Below, one piece after another: positions 15,456 through 23,343 of a stretch of DNA of 64,000 bases. The stretch comes from CAZMXP01 sp964570285 (lineage in GTDB: Bacteria > Planctomycetota > PLA2): contig CAZMXP010000021.1 in assembly GCA_964570285.1 (NCBI GenBank), forward strand, positions 8,308 to 72,307, written 5' to 3'. The notes beneath the pieces were generated by a model. That model was not told the origin of the DNA and ran no database searches. It saw nothing but the letters and a program-made list of their open reading frames with translations. Both the position numbers and the translations under genes were made by a program. Each line of letters opens with the position of its first letter. Positions within the stretch are counted from its first letter, which is position 1.

Positions 15456-16595
15456 GTGCGATCGGTTTTTCTGAGAGGTGGGGGGGGGCCGCGGAGTCCG
15501 CGCATCTTTCGGAAGAGGATCGGGCGCGTCGATCCGGGTGTCAGGCCGGGCGACGTCGTCGCGGTGCGGCGGGCGGACGGGACGTTTCTCGCGCGGGCGT
15601 TCTGGAGTCCGCGGTCGGTCATCGCGGCGCGGGTGATCGATCGCGAGGAGTGCGGGGCGCCGATCGACGGTGCGTGGTTTCATGCACGCATCGACGCGGC
15701 CGACCGGAGGCGCCAGTGGCGCGACGTGACCGACTCTTGGCGCGTCGTCAACTCGGAGGGGGATGGGATCTCCGGTCTCATCGTCGATCGCTACGCGGAG
15801 TTGGGGGTGATCGAAGTGGGGGCGCGGGGGGTGTTCGAGCATCTGGGCGCGATCGAGGAGGCCGTGCGTTCGCTGCCGGGCATCCGGCGCACGATCGTGC
15901 GCGCCGACCCGGAGGTCGAGCGGATCGAGGGGTTCTCCGCCGTCGACCGCGGCGGCGACGACGGGCGCGTCGTGATCACCGAGCACGGGATCCGATACCA
16001 CGTCGATGCGCGCCGCGGCCAGAAGACGGGCTTCTTCCTCGACCAGCGCGAGGCGCGGGCGGAGGCCGCGAGGCTCGCGAGCGGCCTTACGGTGCTCGAC
16101 CTCTGCTGCTACACCGGGGGCTTCGCGCTGTCGGCCGCGCGAGGGGGGGCGGCGTCCGTGACCGCGGTCGACCTCGACGAGACGGCGCTCGAGGTCGCGC
16201 GCGCGAACGCGGCGCTGAACGGGCTCACGGTCTCCTTCGAGCACTCGGATGCGTTCGACTTCCTCCGCGGAGGCGCCAGCGCCGACCTCGTGATCCTCGA
16301 TCCGCCGAAGCTCGCGATGAACCGGCGAGGGCTGCCGATGGCCGAGAAGAAGTCGGTCGACCTGAACACCCTCGCGCTGCGGGCGGTGCGCCGGGGCGGC
16401 CTTCTCTTCACGTTCAGTTGCACCGGCCTCTTTCCCGCCAGCGAGTTCGAGCGGCAGGTGGTCAAGGCCGCGCGTCGCGCGGGACGCGACGTGCGGATCA
16501 CGGCGCGCACCACGCAGCCCGACGACCACGCCGTGGCCCCCGACTTCCCCGAGGGGCGCTACCTGCACGGCCTGCTGCTCGCCGTGGCCCCCTGA
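15456..16595 (+). CDS. Class I SAM-dependent rRNA methyltransferase, RlmI-like
   Basis: 379 aa. An N-terminal PUA-like domain (about residues 1-75, RVDPGVRPGDVVAVRRADGTFLARA) precedes a methyltransferase. SAM motif I is VLDLCCYTGGFALSAARGG, preceded by KTGFFLDQREAR, and motif IV is LVILDPPKLA. This is the RlmI family arrangement (23S rRNA C1962 5-methylcytosine); LFTFSCTG carries the second Cys expected of m5C enzymes. GTG start at 15456 with GGGAGAGG at 15440-15447. Specificity is by family resemblance only. Confidence 0.88.
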   Translation: MRSVFLRGGGGPRSPRIFRKRIGRVDPGVRPGDVVAVRRADGTFLARAFWSPRSVIAARVIDREECGAPIDGAWFHARIDAADRRRQWRDVTDSWRVVNSEGDGISGLIVDRYAELGVIEVGARGVFEHLGAIEEAVRSLPGIRRTIVRADPEVERIEGFSAVDRGGDDGRVVITEHGIRYHVDARRGQKTGFFLDQREARAEAARLASGLTVLDLCCYTGGFALSAARGGAASVTAVDLDETALEVARANAALNGLTVSFEHSDAFDFLRGGASADLVILDPPKLAMNRRGLPMAEKKSVDLNTLALRAVRRGGLLFTFSCTGLFPASEFERQVVKAARRAGRDVRITARTTQPDDHAVAPDFPEGRYLHGLLLAVAP

Positions 16596-16624
16596 CCCCC
16601 TCGAATTCGCCGCCCCGATCGCTG

Positions 16625-16630
16625 TAGAAT
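16625..16630 (+). promoter_or_regulatory. Candidate -10 element
   Basis: TAGAAT lies 15 bases before the ATG at 16646, again giving a very short leader. No clear -35. Confidence 0.4.
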
Positions 16631-16645
16631 GCCCGCGGGGGTGCC

Positions 16646-18304
16646 ATGACGATGCGGCCGCTGCTGTGTACGGTGCTGCTTGGTGCACTCGCGCAGGCGC
16701 AGGACGCGGAGCGGGCGCTTCGCGACGGGCGCGCCTCGACCGTGCTCGTGAATGCGGGCAAGCGGGCGCTCGGCGCGGGCTTCCTGATCGACGCGGCGCG
16801 CGGCTACGTGCTGACGCTGCACGACGTGGTCGCGGGCGAGCAGGATGTGGATGTCGCCTTCGCCGACGGCCTGCGGCGCAAGGTGCGGCTCGCTGCGAGC
16901 GACGCGCGGCTCCATCTCGCGCTGCTGGAGATCGGGCCGATGGACAGCCGCAAGCACCCCGGGCTCGGCTTGGCGCCCCCGCACACGGATGCCGCGGCGC
17001 TGCTGGGCGGCCGCATCGGGGCCGTCGGCGCCCCGACGGATGTCAACGGCACGCTCTCGTGGAGCGTCCGCGGGGACGGCATCGTGGCCCGCGTGGGTTC
17101 CAGCGATCTGCGCCAGATCCGGGGGCTGCTGACGCTGGAGCACAACATCGCGTTCCAGCCGGTCGACGCCGGGGGGCCGGTGCTCGACGAGGCGGGCCTC
17201 GTCACGGGGATCAACTTCTGGTGCGGCGGCCCGTCCTCCACGCTGGAGGGCGTCCGGCTCTATCCGGCGCTGAGCGTCAACGTGATGCGCGCGTTCCTCT
17301 CCGTGGCGAAGATCCCGGGTGTGGAGCCGCTGCCGGCGGAGGCGCTCGCGCCGGCGGCCCGCGAGGCGGAGGGCGAGACGGCCGACGGGGCGCGGGAGCG
17401 GCCGCTGCGCTTTGGGCCCTATGAGGGCTATCTCGACGCGAAGGTGCAGAAGGCGCTCGGGCTCCGCACCAAGAGACTCGTCGGCGGGCTCTTGCGCCTT
17501 GTCGACAAGTGCGCCACCTGCCGCGGCCTCAAGACGGTGCTGCTCCCCGGGGTCGACCGCGTGGCCTGCCCCACCTGCAACGGGCTCGGCCGGGAGTTCG
17601 ACGCGCACGGTGCGGAAAAGCTGATCCGGGAGCTCTCGCCTCCGGCGAAGCGGGTTTCGGAGGGCGATTCGCGCGGGCGGGCGCAGCGGGCGGACGAGTG
17701 GGGCCGGGCGCTTCTGGGAGCGCAGCTGCCGAGGCGGTACGAGCAGGAGCGGAAGGGCCGGCTGGCGCTCGTGCAAGGCATGCCGCCGCACGCGATCTAC
17801 CCGATCCACCTCGTGCTGCTCCCGCACCCGTCCGGCAAGGGGTACGACTGGTTCCTGCACGAGCCCGGCAGGGACGGGCCCTACGCGCCGGAGCGGGAGT
17901 TCGAGAACCTGCCGCCGGAGGCCCTCGTGGAGCGCGTGCTCGGGGGCGACATGATCCGGCTGGAGGGTGGCCGGGTCATCCGGCTCTGCGGCCTCTGCAT
18001 CCCGGACGAGAAGGGCTCGATTCCCGATGCCGGGCGCGGGGTGGCCGTGGCCGCGCCGCGCGCGCGACTCGAAGCGCTTGTGGCCGGAAAGCGCGTCCGC
18101 CTCTCCGCCGACCGCCATGCCGCGTTCACGATGGACGGGCACGCGATCGCCTATGTCGAGGTGGAAGGGGCCGACGTCGCGCCCCTGCTGCTGCGCGAGG
18201 GCCTCGCCCGACGCCACCCGAGCCACATGCCCGAGCGCGGGCCCGAATACCTCAAGGCGGAGGGAGAAGCGCGCGCGGCCGGCGTCGGCTGCTGGGCCCG
18301 GTAG
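16646..18304 (+). CDS. Secreted trypsin-like pseudoprotease with zinc motif and SNase-like domain
   Basis: 552 aa with a signal peptide (LLCTVLLGALAQAQ). Residues 30-225 follow a DegP/trypsin fold: His at 59 in TLHDVVAGE, but at the nucleophile position the motif reads PVDAGGPV (residues 172-179), so Ala replaces the catalytic Ser. Residues 289-311 carry two CxxC pairs (CATCRG, CPTCNG), as in DnaJ zinc modules. Residues about 430-552 resemble staphylococcal nuclease (GGDMIRLEGGRVIRLCGL to GVGCWAR), but the catalytic Asp/Thr after the first Arg are replaced (LCGLCIPDE) and the second Arg is His (MDGHAIAYV). Both enzyme domains therefore look inactive; a binding or scaffold role is inferred. 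Alternative start ATG at 16652. Confidence 0.78.
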   Translation: MTMRPLLCTVLLGALAQAQDAERALRDGRASTVLVNAGKRALGAGFLIDAARGYVLTLHDVVAGEQDVDVAFADGLRRKVRLAASDARLHLALLEIGPMDSRKHPGLGLAPPHTDAAALLGGRIGAVGAPTDVNGTLSWSVRGDGIVARVGSSDLRQIRGLLTLEHNIAFQPVDAGGPVLDEAGLVTGINFWCGGPSSTLEGVRLYPALSVNVMRAFLSVAKIPGVEPLPAEALAPAAREAEGETADGARERPLRFGPYEGYLDAKVQKALGLRTKRLVGGLLRLVDKCATCRGLKTVLLPGVDRVACPTCNGLGREFDAHGAEKLIRELSPPAKRVSEGDSRGRAQRADEWGRALLGAQLPRRYEQERKGRLALVQGMPPHAIYPIHLVLLPHPSGKGYDWFLHEPGRDGPYAPEREFENLPPEALVERVLGGDMIRLEGGRVIRLCGLCIPDEKGSIPDAGRGVAVAAPRARLEALVAGKRVRLSADRHAAFTMDGHAIAYVEVEGADVAPLLLREGLARRHPSHMPERGPEYLKAEGEARAAGVGCWAR

Positions 18305-18333
18305 CCCGGACGCCCGGCCGCGCAGGGTGCACC

Positions 18334-18702
18334 ATGAGAGGACGCCTCGCCGTCTACGGCCTGCTGCGCCGCGGGGAGCGGCTCGCACACCTGCTCGACG
18401 GGGCGCGCTTTGTCGCGACGGCATCGCTTCCGGGCTACGACCTGTGCGACCTGGGCGCCTACCCCGGCGCGGTCCCCGGCGAGGGCGTGCTCGTCGCCGA
18501 GATCTACGAGCTCGCCTCCGACGCGCAACTCGCGCTGCTCGACGAGGCCGAAGGCGTGCACGAGGATCCGCCCCTCTACCGCCGCGTCGCCCTCGACGAC
18601 CGGACCTGGATCTACCTCTACGCGCGCCCGACCCTGTCCGCGACACGGATCGCGTCCGGCGACTGGAGGGACGCGCGCCCGCCGAACGCGCCCCCCTCCT
18701 GA
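18334..18702 (+). CDS. Gamma-glutamylcyclotransferase-like (AIG2/GGACT family) protein
   Basis: 122 aa. Seen: LAVYGLLRRGERLAHLL, the family YGxLRxG nucleotide-like loop, GEVL-type strand GVLVAEIYELASDAQLALLDEAEGV with the catalytic Glu region, and DPPLYRRVALDD. Such proteins release 5-oxoproline from gamma-glutamyl amines or peptides. Position 29 bp after the pseudoprotease gene suggests co-transcription. The frame is open far upstream, but homology begins at ATG 18334. A gamma-glutamyltransferase lies 5 kb downstream; a shared gamma-glutamyl pathway is possible but not shown. Confidence 0.8.
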   Translation: MRGRLAVYGLLRRGERLAHLLDGARFVATASLPGYDLCDLGAYPGAVPGEGVLVAEIYELASDAQLALLDEAEGVHEDPPLYRRVALDDRTWIYLYARPTLSATRIASGDWRDARPPNAPPS

Positions 18703-18707
18703 CCCAA

Positions 18708-18788
18708 GGTTCCTCCGCGAGCTTCCGTCGGTCGAGGATCGTCGCACCGTCGGCAGGCGTCCGCCCGACGGAAGCTAGCGGAGGAACC
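18708..18788. terminator. Long inverted repeat between convergent genes
   Basis: 24-base arms (18708-18731 and 18765-18788) match with a single mismatch around a 33-base loop. The left arm starts 5 bases after the GGCT-like stop; the right arm covers the final codons and stop of tetR. Probably a bidirectional terminator. Because one arm is coding sequence, it may have arisen by inverted duplication of the tetR 3' end. Confidence 0.65.
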
Positions 18789-19347
18789 CGTGCAGGAAGA
18801 TCCCCTGCACGGCGTCCGCGAGACGATCGGGGCTGCCGTCGCGCTCGGGGTCGTACCAGGTGTAGAGCCAGTTCATCATGCCGAAGAGCAGGAAGACCGC
18901 GACCGGCACCGGCACGTCGCGCAGCGGGTGGTCGGCGGCGATCTCGTCGAGGATGCCTCGCACGAGCCGCACGTAGCGGCGGCGCTGCTCGCCCACCTTC
19001 TCGGCGTACTTGCCGGTGAGCTGGCCGCTCTCCCGGGCCATCACCTTCATCTCGGCGATGTTGCCCGCGAAGAAGGCGAGGTGGGCGTGGATCACCCGCT
19101 TGAGCTTGGCCTCGGGATCCTTCACGCCCGCGAGCGCCTCCGCGTGCTGCTCGAGCAGCGTGCGGAAGCTCTCGTGCTGGATGTCGAAGAGGATCTCGTC
19201 CTTGCCCTTGTAGTAGTAGTAGAGCCCGGCGAGGCTCAGCTCGGCGGCCTTCGCGACGTCGCGGATGCTGGCGGCGTCGTAGCCATGCTCGGCGAAGACC
19301 TCCGCCGCGCGCTTCCGGATGTCGGCCTTCCGTTCGGGACCCGCCAT
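18775..19347 (-). CDS. TetR family transcriptional regulator
   Basis: 190 aa. N-terminal helix-turn-helix: IRKRAAEVFAEHGYDAASIRDVAKAAELSLAGLYYYYKGKDEIL, reported here in pieces; the LYYYYKGKDEIL end of the recognition helix is diagnostic. The C-terminal half is helical and resembles the TetR_C_33/FadR-like group that binds acyl-CoA or similar ligands, which is a guess. It is divergent from the nfo-ETF-QO unit with only 37 bp between starts, so it may control that unit and itself. Regulators of this type near ETF-QO often respond to fatty-acid or branched-chain catabolism. TACAAT (minus strand, 19360-19355) lies 7 bases before the ATG. Confidence 0.9.
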   Translation of the reverse strand: MAGPERKADIRKRAAEVFAEHGYDAASIRDVAKAAELSLAGLYYYYKGKDEILFDIQHESFRTLLEQHAEALAGVKDPEAKLKRVIHAHLAFFAGNIAEMKVMARESGQLTGKYAEKVGEQRRRYVRLVRGILDEIAADHPLRDVPVPVAVFLLFGMMNWLYTWYDPERDGSPDRLADAVQGIFLHGFLR

Positions 19348-19354
19348 GCCGCGG

Positions 19355-19378
19355 ATTGTAAGGAACGCGGGTTACACT
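19355..19378. promoter_or_regulatory. Divergent promoter region of tetR and nfo
   Basis: The 37-bp gap holds TACAAT facing tetR (19360-19355, 7 bases from its ATG) and TACACT facing nfo (19373-19378, 6 bases from its GTG). No Shine-Dalgarno fits in either leader, so both mRNAs look leaderless. A repressor bound here would block both directions. Confidence 0.55.
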
Positions 19379-19384
19379 CCGCGC

Positions 19385-20227
19385 GTGCTCCTGGGCGCCC
19401 ACGTCTCGACCAGCGGCGGCATGCCGACCGCGATCCGCGAGGGGGTCGAACTCGGCTGCGAGGCGATCCAGGTCTTCACGCGCAACCAGCGCCAGTGGGT
19501 GGGCAGGCCCCTCGACCCGGAGGACGTCGCCACGTTCCGCAGCGAAGGCAGGAAGGCGGGCCTGCTCTCCACCGCGGTCAGCCACGCCTCCTACCTGATC
19601 AACCTCTGCGCGACCGACCCGGAGATCCTCGCCAAGTCGCGCGCCGCGTTCGCCGACGAGATCCGCCGCTGCGGGCAGCTCGGCATCCCCTACCTCTGCA
19701 TCCATCCCGGTTCGCACCTCGGCGCCGGCGAGGAGGCGGGCCTCGCGCTGGCCGCCGAGAGCGTGCACTGGGCGCTCGTCGAGACCGCCGACGTCAAGGT
19801 GACGGTGCTGCTCGAGAACACCGCCGGGCAGGGGACCAACCTCGGCCACCGGCTCGAGCACCTCGACACGGTGCGCAAGGCCGTCGGCGGCAGGCGCGTC
19901 GGCTTCTGCATCGACACCTGCCACCTCTTCGCCGCGGGCTACGACCTGCGCACGGAGGAGGCATACGCCGCGACGATGGCGGAGGTCGTCAGGCGCCTCG
20001 GCCTCTCCCGCATCAAGGCGTTCCATCTCAACGACAGCAAGTTCCCGTTCGCGTCGCGCCGCGACCGCCACGAGCACATCGGCGAGGGCGAGATCGGCGA
20101 GGCGGGGTTCCGGGAACTGGTCAGGGACGAGCGGTTCGCGAAGCTGCCGGGGCTGCTCGAAACCCCCGACGGACCCGATGCCTACAGCATGAATCTGGCA
20201 CGGCTGCGGAAACTGAGGGGCGCATGA
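19385..20227 (+). CDS. nfo: Deoxyribonuclease IV (AP endonuclease)
   Basis: 280-aa base-excision repair enzyme that cleaves 5' of abasic sites using three zinc ions in a TIM barrel. Metal-binding segments are visible: LLGAHVSTSGG, CIHPGSHLG, LLENTAGQGTNLG, GFCIDTCHLFAAGYD, FHLNDSK, RDRHEHIGEGEIG and LLETPDGPD. The GTG at 19385 (VLLGAHVS) matches the family N terminus; an upstream in-frame ATG at 19319 lies within tetR and is rejected. The stop overlaps the ETF-QO start by ATGA. Confidence 0.94.
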   Translation: MLLGAHVSTSGGMPTAIREGVELGCEAIQVFTRNQRQWVGRPLDPEDVATFRSEGRKAGLLSTAVSHASYLINLCATDPEILAKSRAAFADEIRRCGQLGIPYLCIHPGSHLGAGEEAGLALAAESVHWALVETADVKVTVLLENTAGQGTNLGHRLEHLDTVRKAVGGRRVGFCIDTCHLFAAGYDLRTEEAYAATMAEVVRRLGLSRIKAFHLNDSKFPFASRRDRHEHIGEGEIGEAGFRELVRDERFAKLPGLLETPDGPDAYSMNLARLRKLRGA

Positions 20228-21825
20228 GCGAACGCGACGTCCTCGAACTCGACTGCGTCGTCGTCGGCGCGGGCCCCGCGGGCCTCGCCGCCGCGCTGCG
20301 ATTCCAGGAGCTCTCCGGCGGCGCGCACGCGCTCGCGGTGCTGGAGAAGGCCTCGACGCCCGGGCTGCACTCGCTCAGCGGCGCCGTCGTCGATCCGCGC
20401 GCGCTCGACGAACTGCTCCCCGACTGGCGAAAGCTCGATCCGCCGGTCGAGTCGCCCGTCACGAAGGAGGCGATGTACGCGCTCTCCGAGAGACGCGCCT
20501 ACCGCATCCCGGTGCCGCCGCCGATGCACAACAGGGGCAACTTCGTCTGCAGCCTGAACCGGCTCGTCGAGTGGCTCGCGAAGACCGCCGAGTCCCGCGG
20601 CGTCGAGATCTTCGCCGAGTTCCCCGCGCGCGACCTGCTCTTCGACCGCCCCGACGGCGACCGCGTCACCGGCGTGCGCCTCGTCGATTCCGGGGTCGGC
20701 AAGGACGGCGCCCGGAAGGCGAGCTACCAGCCCGGGGCCGACGTGCGCGCGAAGGTCACGATCCTCTGCGACGGGGTGCGGGGGAACCTGACGAAGCAGC
20801 TCGTGCAGAGGATTCCGGGGGTGCTCGAGGGCCGCAACCCCGCCGACTACGAGACCGGGGTCAAGGAGCTCTGGCGCGTGCGCGACGGCGCCTTCCCGGC
20901 GGGCAAGGTCGTGCACACGATGGGCTGGCCGCTCCCTCCCGAGATCTACGGCGGCTCGTGGATCTACGGCATGAGGGACAACCTCGTCAGCCTCGGCCTC
21001 GTGATGGGCCTCGACTACGAGGATCCGACGTGGGACCTGCACCGCGAGTTCACGCGGTGGAAGACCCACCCGTGGATCGCGCGGCTCCTCGACGGGGGCG
21101 AGATCGTCCGGTACGGCGCGAAGGCGATCCCCGGCGGCGGGCTCTACTCGATGCCGCGCCTCTGGGGCGACGGCTGGCTGCTCGCCGGCGACGCCGCGGG
21201 CTCGGTCAACATGGCGCGCCTCAAGGGCGTCCATCTCGCGATCAAGACCGGCATGCTCGCCGGCGAGGCCGCCTACCGCGCGCTCACGTCGGGCACCCCC
21301 CTCCAGTCCTACGACGACGCCTTCCGCGCCTCGTGGGCCTTCGACGAGCTGCACAAGACCCGCAACTTCCGCACGACCTTCAAGGTCTTCAGGCGCCCCC
21401 GCGCCATCTTCGAGGTCGCCGTCCAGACGCTGCTCTCGGGACGCGGCCTCTTCTATGGGCGTCTCGCGGCGGGCGAATCGACGCTGGGCCCGCCGCGTCC
21501 CCCCCCCGCGCCCCCCCCGTATGACAACAAGACGACCTTCGAGAAGCTGACGGACGTCTACCACTCCGGCACCAAGCACGAGGAGGACCAGCCCTGCCAC
21601 CTCGTCGTGCGCGAGCCCGACCTCTGCGTCTCGCGCTGCACGCGCGAGTACGGCAACCCGTGCAACCACTTCTGCCCCGCGGGCGTCTACGAGTTCCGCG
21701 GATCGCTGACGATCAATGCCAGCAATTGCGTCCATTGCAAGACCTGTGACATCAAGGATCCCTACGGCATCATCGACTGGGTGACGCCGGAGGGGGGCGG
21801 CGGCCCGCACTACACGCTGCTGTGA
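20224..21825 (+). CDS. Electron transfer flavoprotein-ubiquinone oxidoreductase
   Basis: 533 aa. Passes electrons from ETF (fatty-acid or amino-acid oxidation) into the membrane quinone pool. Seen: N-terminal FAD motif DCVVVGAGPAGLAAALRF (residues 10-27), the family region LHSLSGAVVDPRALDELLP, NFVCSLNRLVEWLA, GWLLAGDAAGSVNMARLKGVH, and a C-terminal ferredoxin domain with cysteines in CVSRCTREYG, CNHFCPAGVYEF and NCVHCKTCDIKDP that bind one 4Fe-4S cluster, ending GGGGPHYTLL. The ETF subunits themselves are not in the window. ATG is in an ATGA overlap with nfo; likely under the same TetR-controlled promoter. Confidence 0.95.
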   Translation: MSERDVLELDCVVVGAGPAGLAAALRFQELSGGAHALAVLEKASTPGLHSLSGAVVDPRALDELLPDWRKLDPPVESPVTKEAMYALSERRAYRIPVPPPMHNRGNFVCSLNRLVEWLAKTAESRGVEIFAEFPARDLLFDRPDGDRVTGVRLVDSGVGKDGARKASYQPGADVRAKVTILCDGVRGNLTKQLVQRIPGVLEGRNPADYETGVKELWRVRDGAFPAGKVVHTMGWPLPPEIYGGSWIYGMRDNLVSLGLVMGLDYEDPTWDLHREFTRWKTHPWIARLLDGGEIVRYGAKAIPGGGLYSMPRLWGDGWLLAGDAAGSVNMARLKGVHLAIKTGMLAGEAAYRALTSGTPLQSYDDAFRASWAFDELHKTRNFRTTFKVFRRPRAIFEVAVQTLLSGRGLFYGRLAAGESTLGPPRPPPAPPPYDNKTTFEKLTDVYHSGTKHEEDQPCHLVVREPDLCVSRCTREYGNPCNHFCPAGVYEFRGSLTINASNCVHCKTCDIKDPYGIIDWVTPEGGGGPHYTLL

Positions 21826-22688
21826 TCTGCTCCTGCCTGCTGCCCGCCGCGAGTTCGCCCGCGCTCGAGGCCCTGGTGCGGGCGGTGGAGCGGGGTGTCG
21901 GGAGCGCGGCGTTCCGGCGCGAGAGGGTCGGCGACGGGGACGCGGCGGCGATGACGGAGCGCGTGCTCGGCGGCGACGCGCTCGTGATCGCGGCGCCGGT
22001 CCTGCTCTATGGCCTGCCCGGCGACCTGAAGGCCTTCCTGGACTCGTGGCTCGCGCTCCACCCCGAGGGGCGGCTCGTGCCGCGCACCGCCCGCCTGCGC
22101 GCGGGGTATGTCGCGACCTACGCGCCCGACGACCCCGAGCCCGGGGAGGTCTTCCACCGGCAGGTGCGCGGGATCTGCTCCTTCCTCGGCATCACCTACA
22201 TGGGCTGCGCGCGCGGCTTCGTCCCCGCCGGAGGGGAGGCGCCCGGGACGCTGTTGGCGATCGCCGAGCGGCTCGGGGTCGTGCTCGAGGAGGGGGAGGG
22301 GTTCGCGGGCTTCCCCGAGGAGTACCTCGCCGGGATCGCGCGTTTCAACGCGGGGGAGTTCTGGGAGGCGCACGAGGCGTGGGAGGAGATCTGGATCGCC
22401 GAGGGGGGCGACCTGCGGCCCTTCTACCAGGGGCTCATCCAGGTGGCCGCGGCGTTCCACCACTATGGCAACCAGAACTGGCAGGGCATGCACAAGCTGA
22501 TGCGCGACGGCACCGAGAAGCTGGCCCGCTTCCTGCCGCAGGCGGTGGGGCTCGACCTCGAGAGGTTCCTGGGCGCGCTCGCGCCCTGGCGCGAACTCGC
22601 GGAGGCGCGCTGCGGGCGGCCGGGCGTCGTCACGCGGAGGCCGGGCGAGCCGCCGAGGATCGTCCTCGACGCGGCCGATCCCGGGTAG
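21822..22688 (+). CDS. Flavodoxin-like/FMN-reductase domain fused to DUF309
   Basis: 288 aa in two parts. Residues 1-160 look like a flavodoxin-type NAD(P)H-dependent reductase fold (ALVIAAPVLLYGLPGDLKAFLDSW, then YVATYAPDDPEPGEVF and GITYMGCARGF). Residues 165-245 match DUF309: FNAGEFWEAHEAWEEIW, FYQGLIQVAAAFHHYG and QGMHKLMRDGTEKLARFLP, all family signatures. DUF309 usually occurs alone as a small protein of unknown function, so the fusion may hint at a redox link. GTG start in a GTGA overlap with ETF-QO supports a shared electron-transfer context. The substrate is unknown. Confidence 0.75.
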   Translation: MICSCLLPAASSPALEALVRAVERGVGSAAFRRERVGDGDAAAMTERVLGGDALVIAAPVLLYGLPGDLKAFLDSWLALHPEGRLVPRTARLRAGYVATYAPDDPEPGEVFHRQVRGICSFLGITYMGCARGFVPAGGEAPGTLLAIAERLGVVLEEGEGFAGFPEEYLAGIARFNAGEFWEAHEAWEEIWIAEGGDLRPFYQGLIQVAAAFHHYGNQNWQGMHKLMRDGTEKLARFLPQAVGLDLERFLGALAPWRELAEARCGRPGVVTRRPGEPPRIVLDAADPG

Positions 22689-22691
22689 ACT
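22686..22691 (+). promoter_or_regulatory. Internal candidate -10 element
   Basis: TAGACT, whose TAG is the stop codon of the preceding gene, lies 7 bases before the GTG of the LON-domain gene with no Shine-Dalgarno between. An internal leaderless start is suggested. Confidence 0.4.
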
Positions 22692-22698
22692 CCCCCGC

Positions 22699-23343
22699 GT
22701 GAAGCACGACCTCGCCGCGATCGCCCGGACCTTCCCCCGCGAGGTGCCCGTCTTCCCGCTCGCGGAGTCCGTGCTCTTTCCCGGCGCGGTGCTGCCGCTG
22801 CACATCTTCGAGCCTCGCTACCGGACGATGGTGGGCGACCTCGTCGCGGGGGAGGGGCTCGTCGCGATGGCGCTCCTGCAGCAGTGCTCCCGCGACGAGT
22901 ACCGCACGCTGCCGCCCTTCCACGCGACGGTGTGCGTCGGCCGCCTCATCACGCACCAGCCGCTCGCGGGCGGGCGCAGCAACATCAGCCTCCTCGGCGT
23001 CTCCGCCGGGCGCGCCACCCCGGTCGAGAGCGAGGCGCCCTACCGCGTCGCCGAGGTCGCGCTGCTCGCCGACGCGGAGGATGCCGAGGCGGGCTGGTAT
23101 GGTCCGCGCGTCGAGCGGGCGCTCGGCAAGTCGCTCTCCGACCCCGACGCGCTGCCCATGTTGCTGCGCCAGCTGCAGGAGCTGCTCGACGAGGCGCGCA
23201 TTCCCGCGGCGCTGATCAACACCTGCGCCTTCACCGCGCCGATCCTCCCGCGCCACAAGCTGGAACTGCTCGAGGAGCGGAGCCTCCGGCGCCGCCTCGA
23301 GCGGCTGCTCGACCTGCTCGACAGGAGCTGGCAATGGAACTGA
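22699..23343 (+). CDS. LON N-terminal substrate-binding domain protein
   Basis: 214 aa, a stand-alone version of the substrate-recognition domain of Lon protease. Seen: PVFPLAESVLFPGAVLPLHIFEPRYRTMV (opening family signature, given by its ends), GLVAMALLQ, TVCVGRLITHQPLAGGRSNI, and a helical tail with LPMLLRQLQELLDE. No ATPase or protease domain. The function of such solo proteins is unknown; adaptor or peptide-binding roles are guesses. Its 3' end overlaps the ggt start by 10 bases. Confidence 0.88.
   Translation: MKHDLAAIARTFPREVPVFPLAESVLFPGAVLPLHIFEPRYRTMVGDLVAGEGLVAMALLQQCSRDEYRTLPPFHATVCVGRLITHQPLAGGRSNISLLGVSAGRATPVESEAPYRVAEVALLADAEDAEAGWYGPRVERALGKSLSDPDALPMLLRQLQELLDEARIPAALINTCAFTAPILPRHKLELLEERSLRRRLERLLDLLDRSWQWN

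Noticed and set aside
16559..20077. Minus-strand open frame of 1172 codons
   Set aside because: It runs across several well-supported genes on both strands, has no domain pattern and is produced by high GC3.
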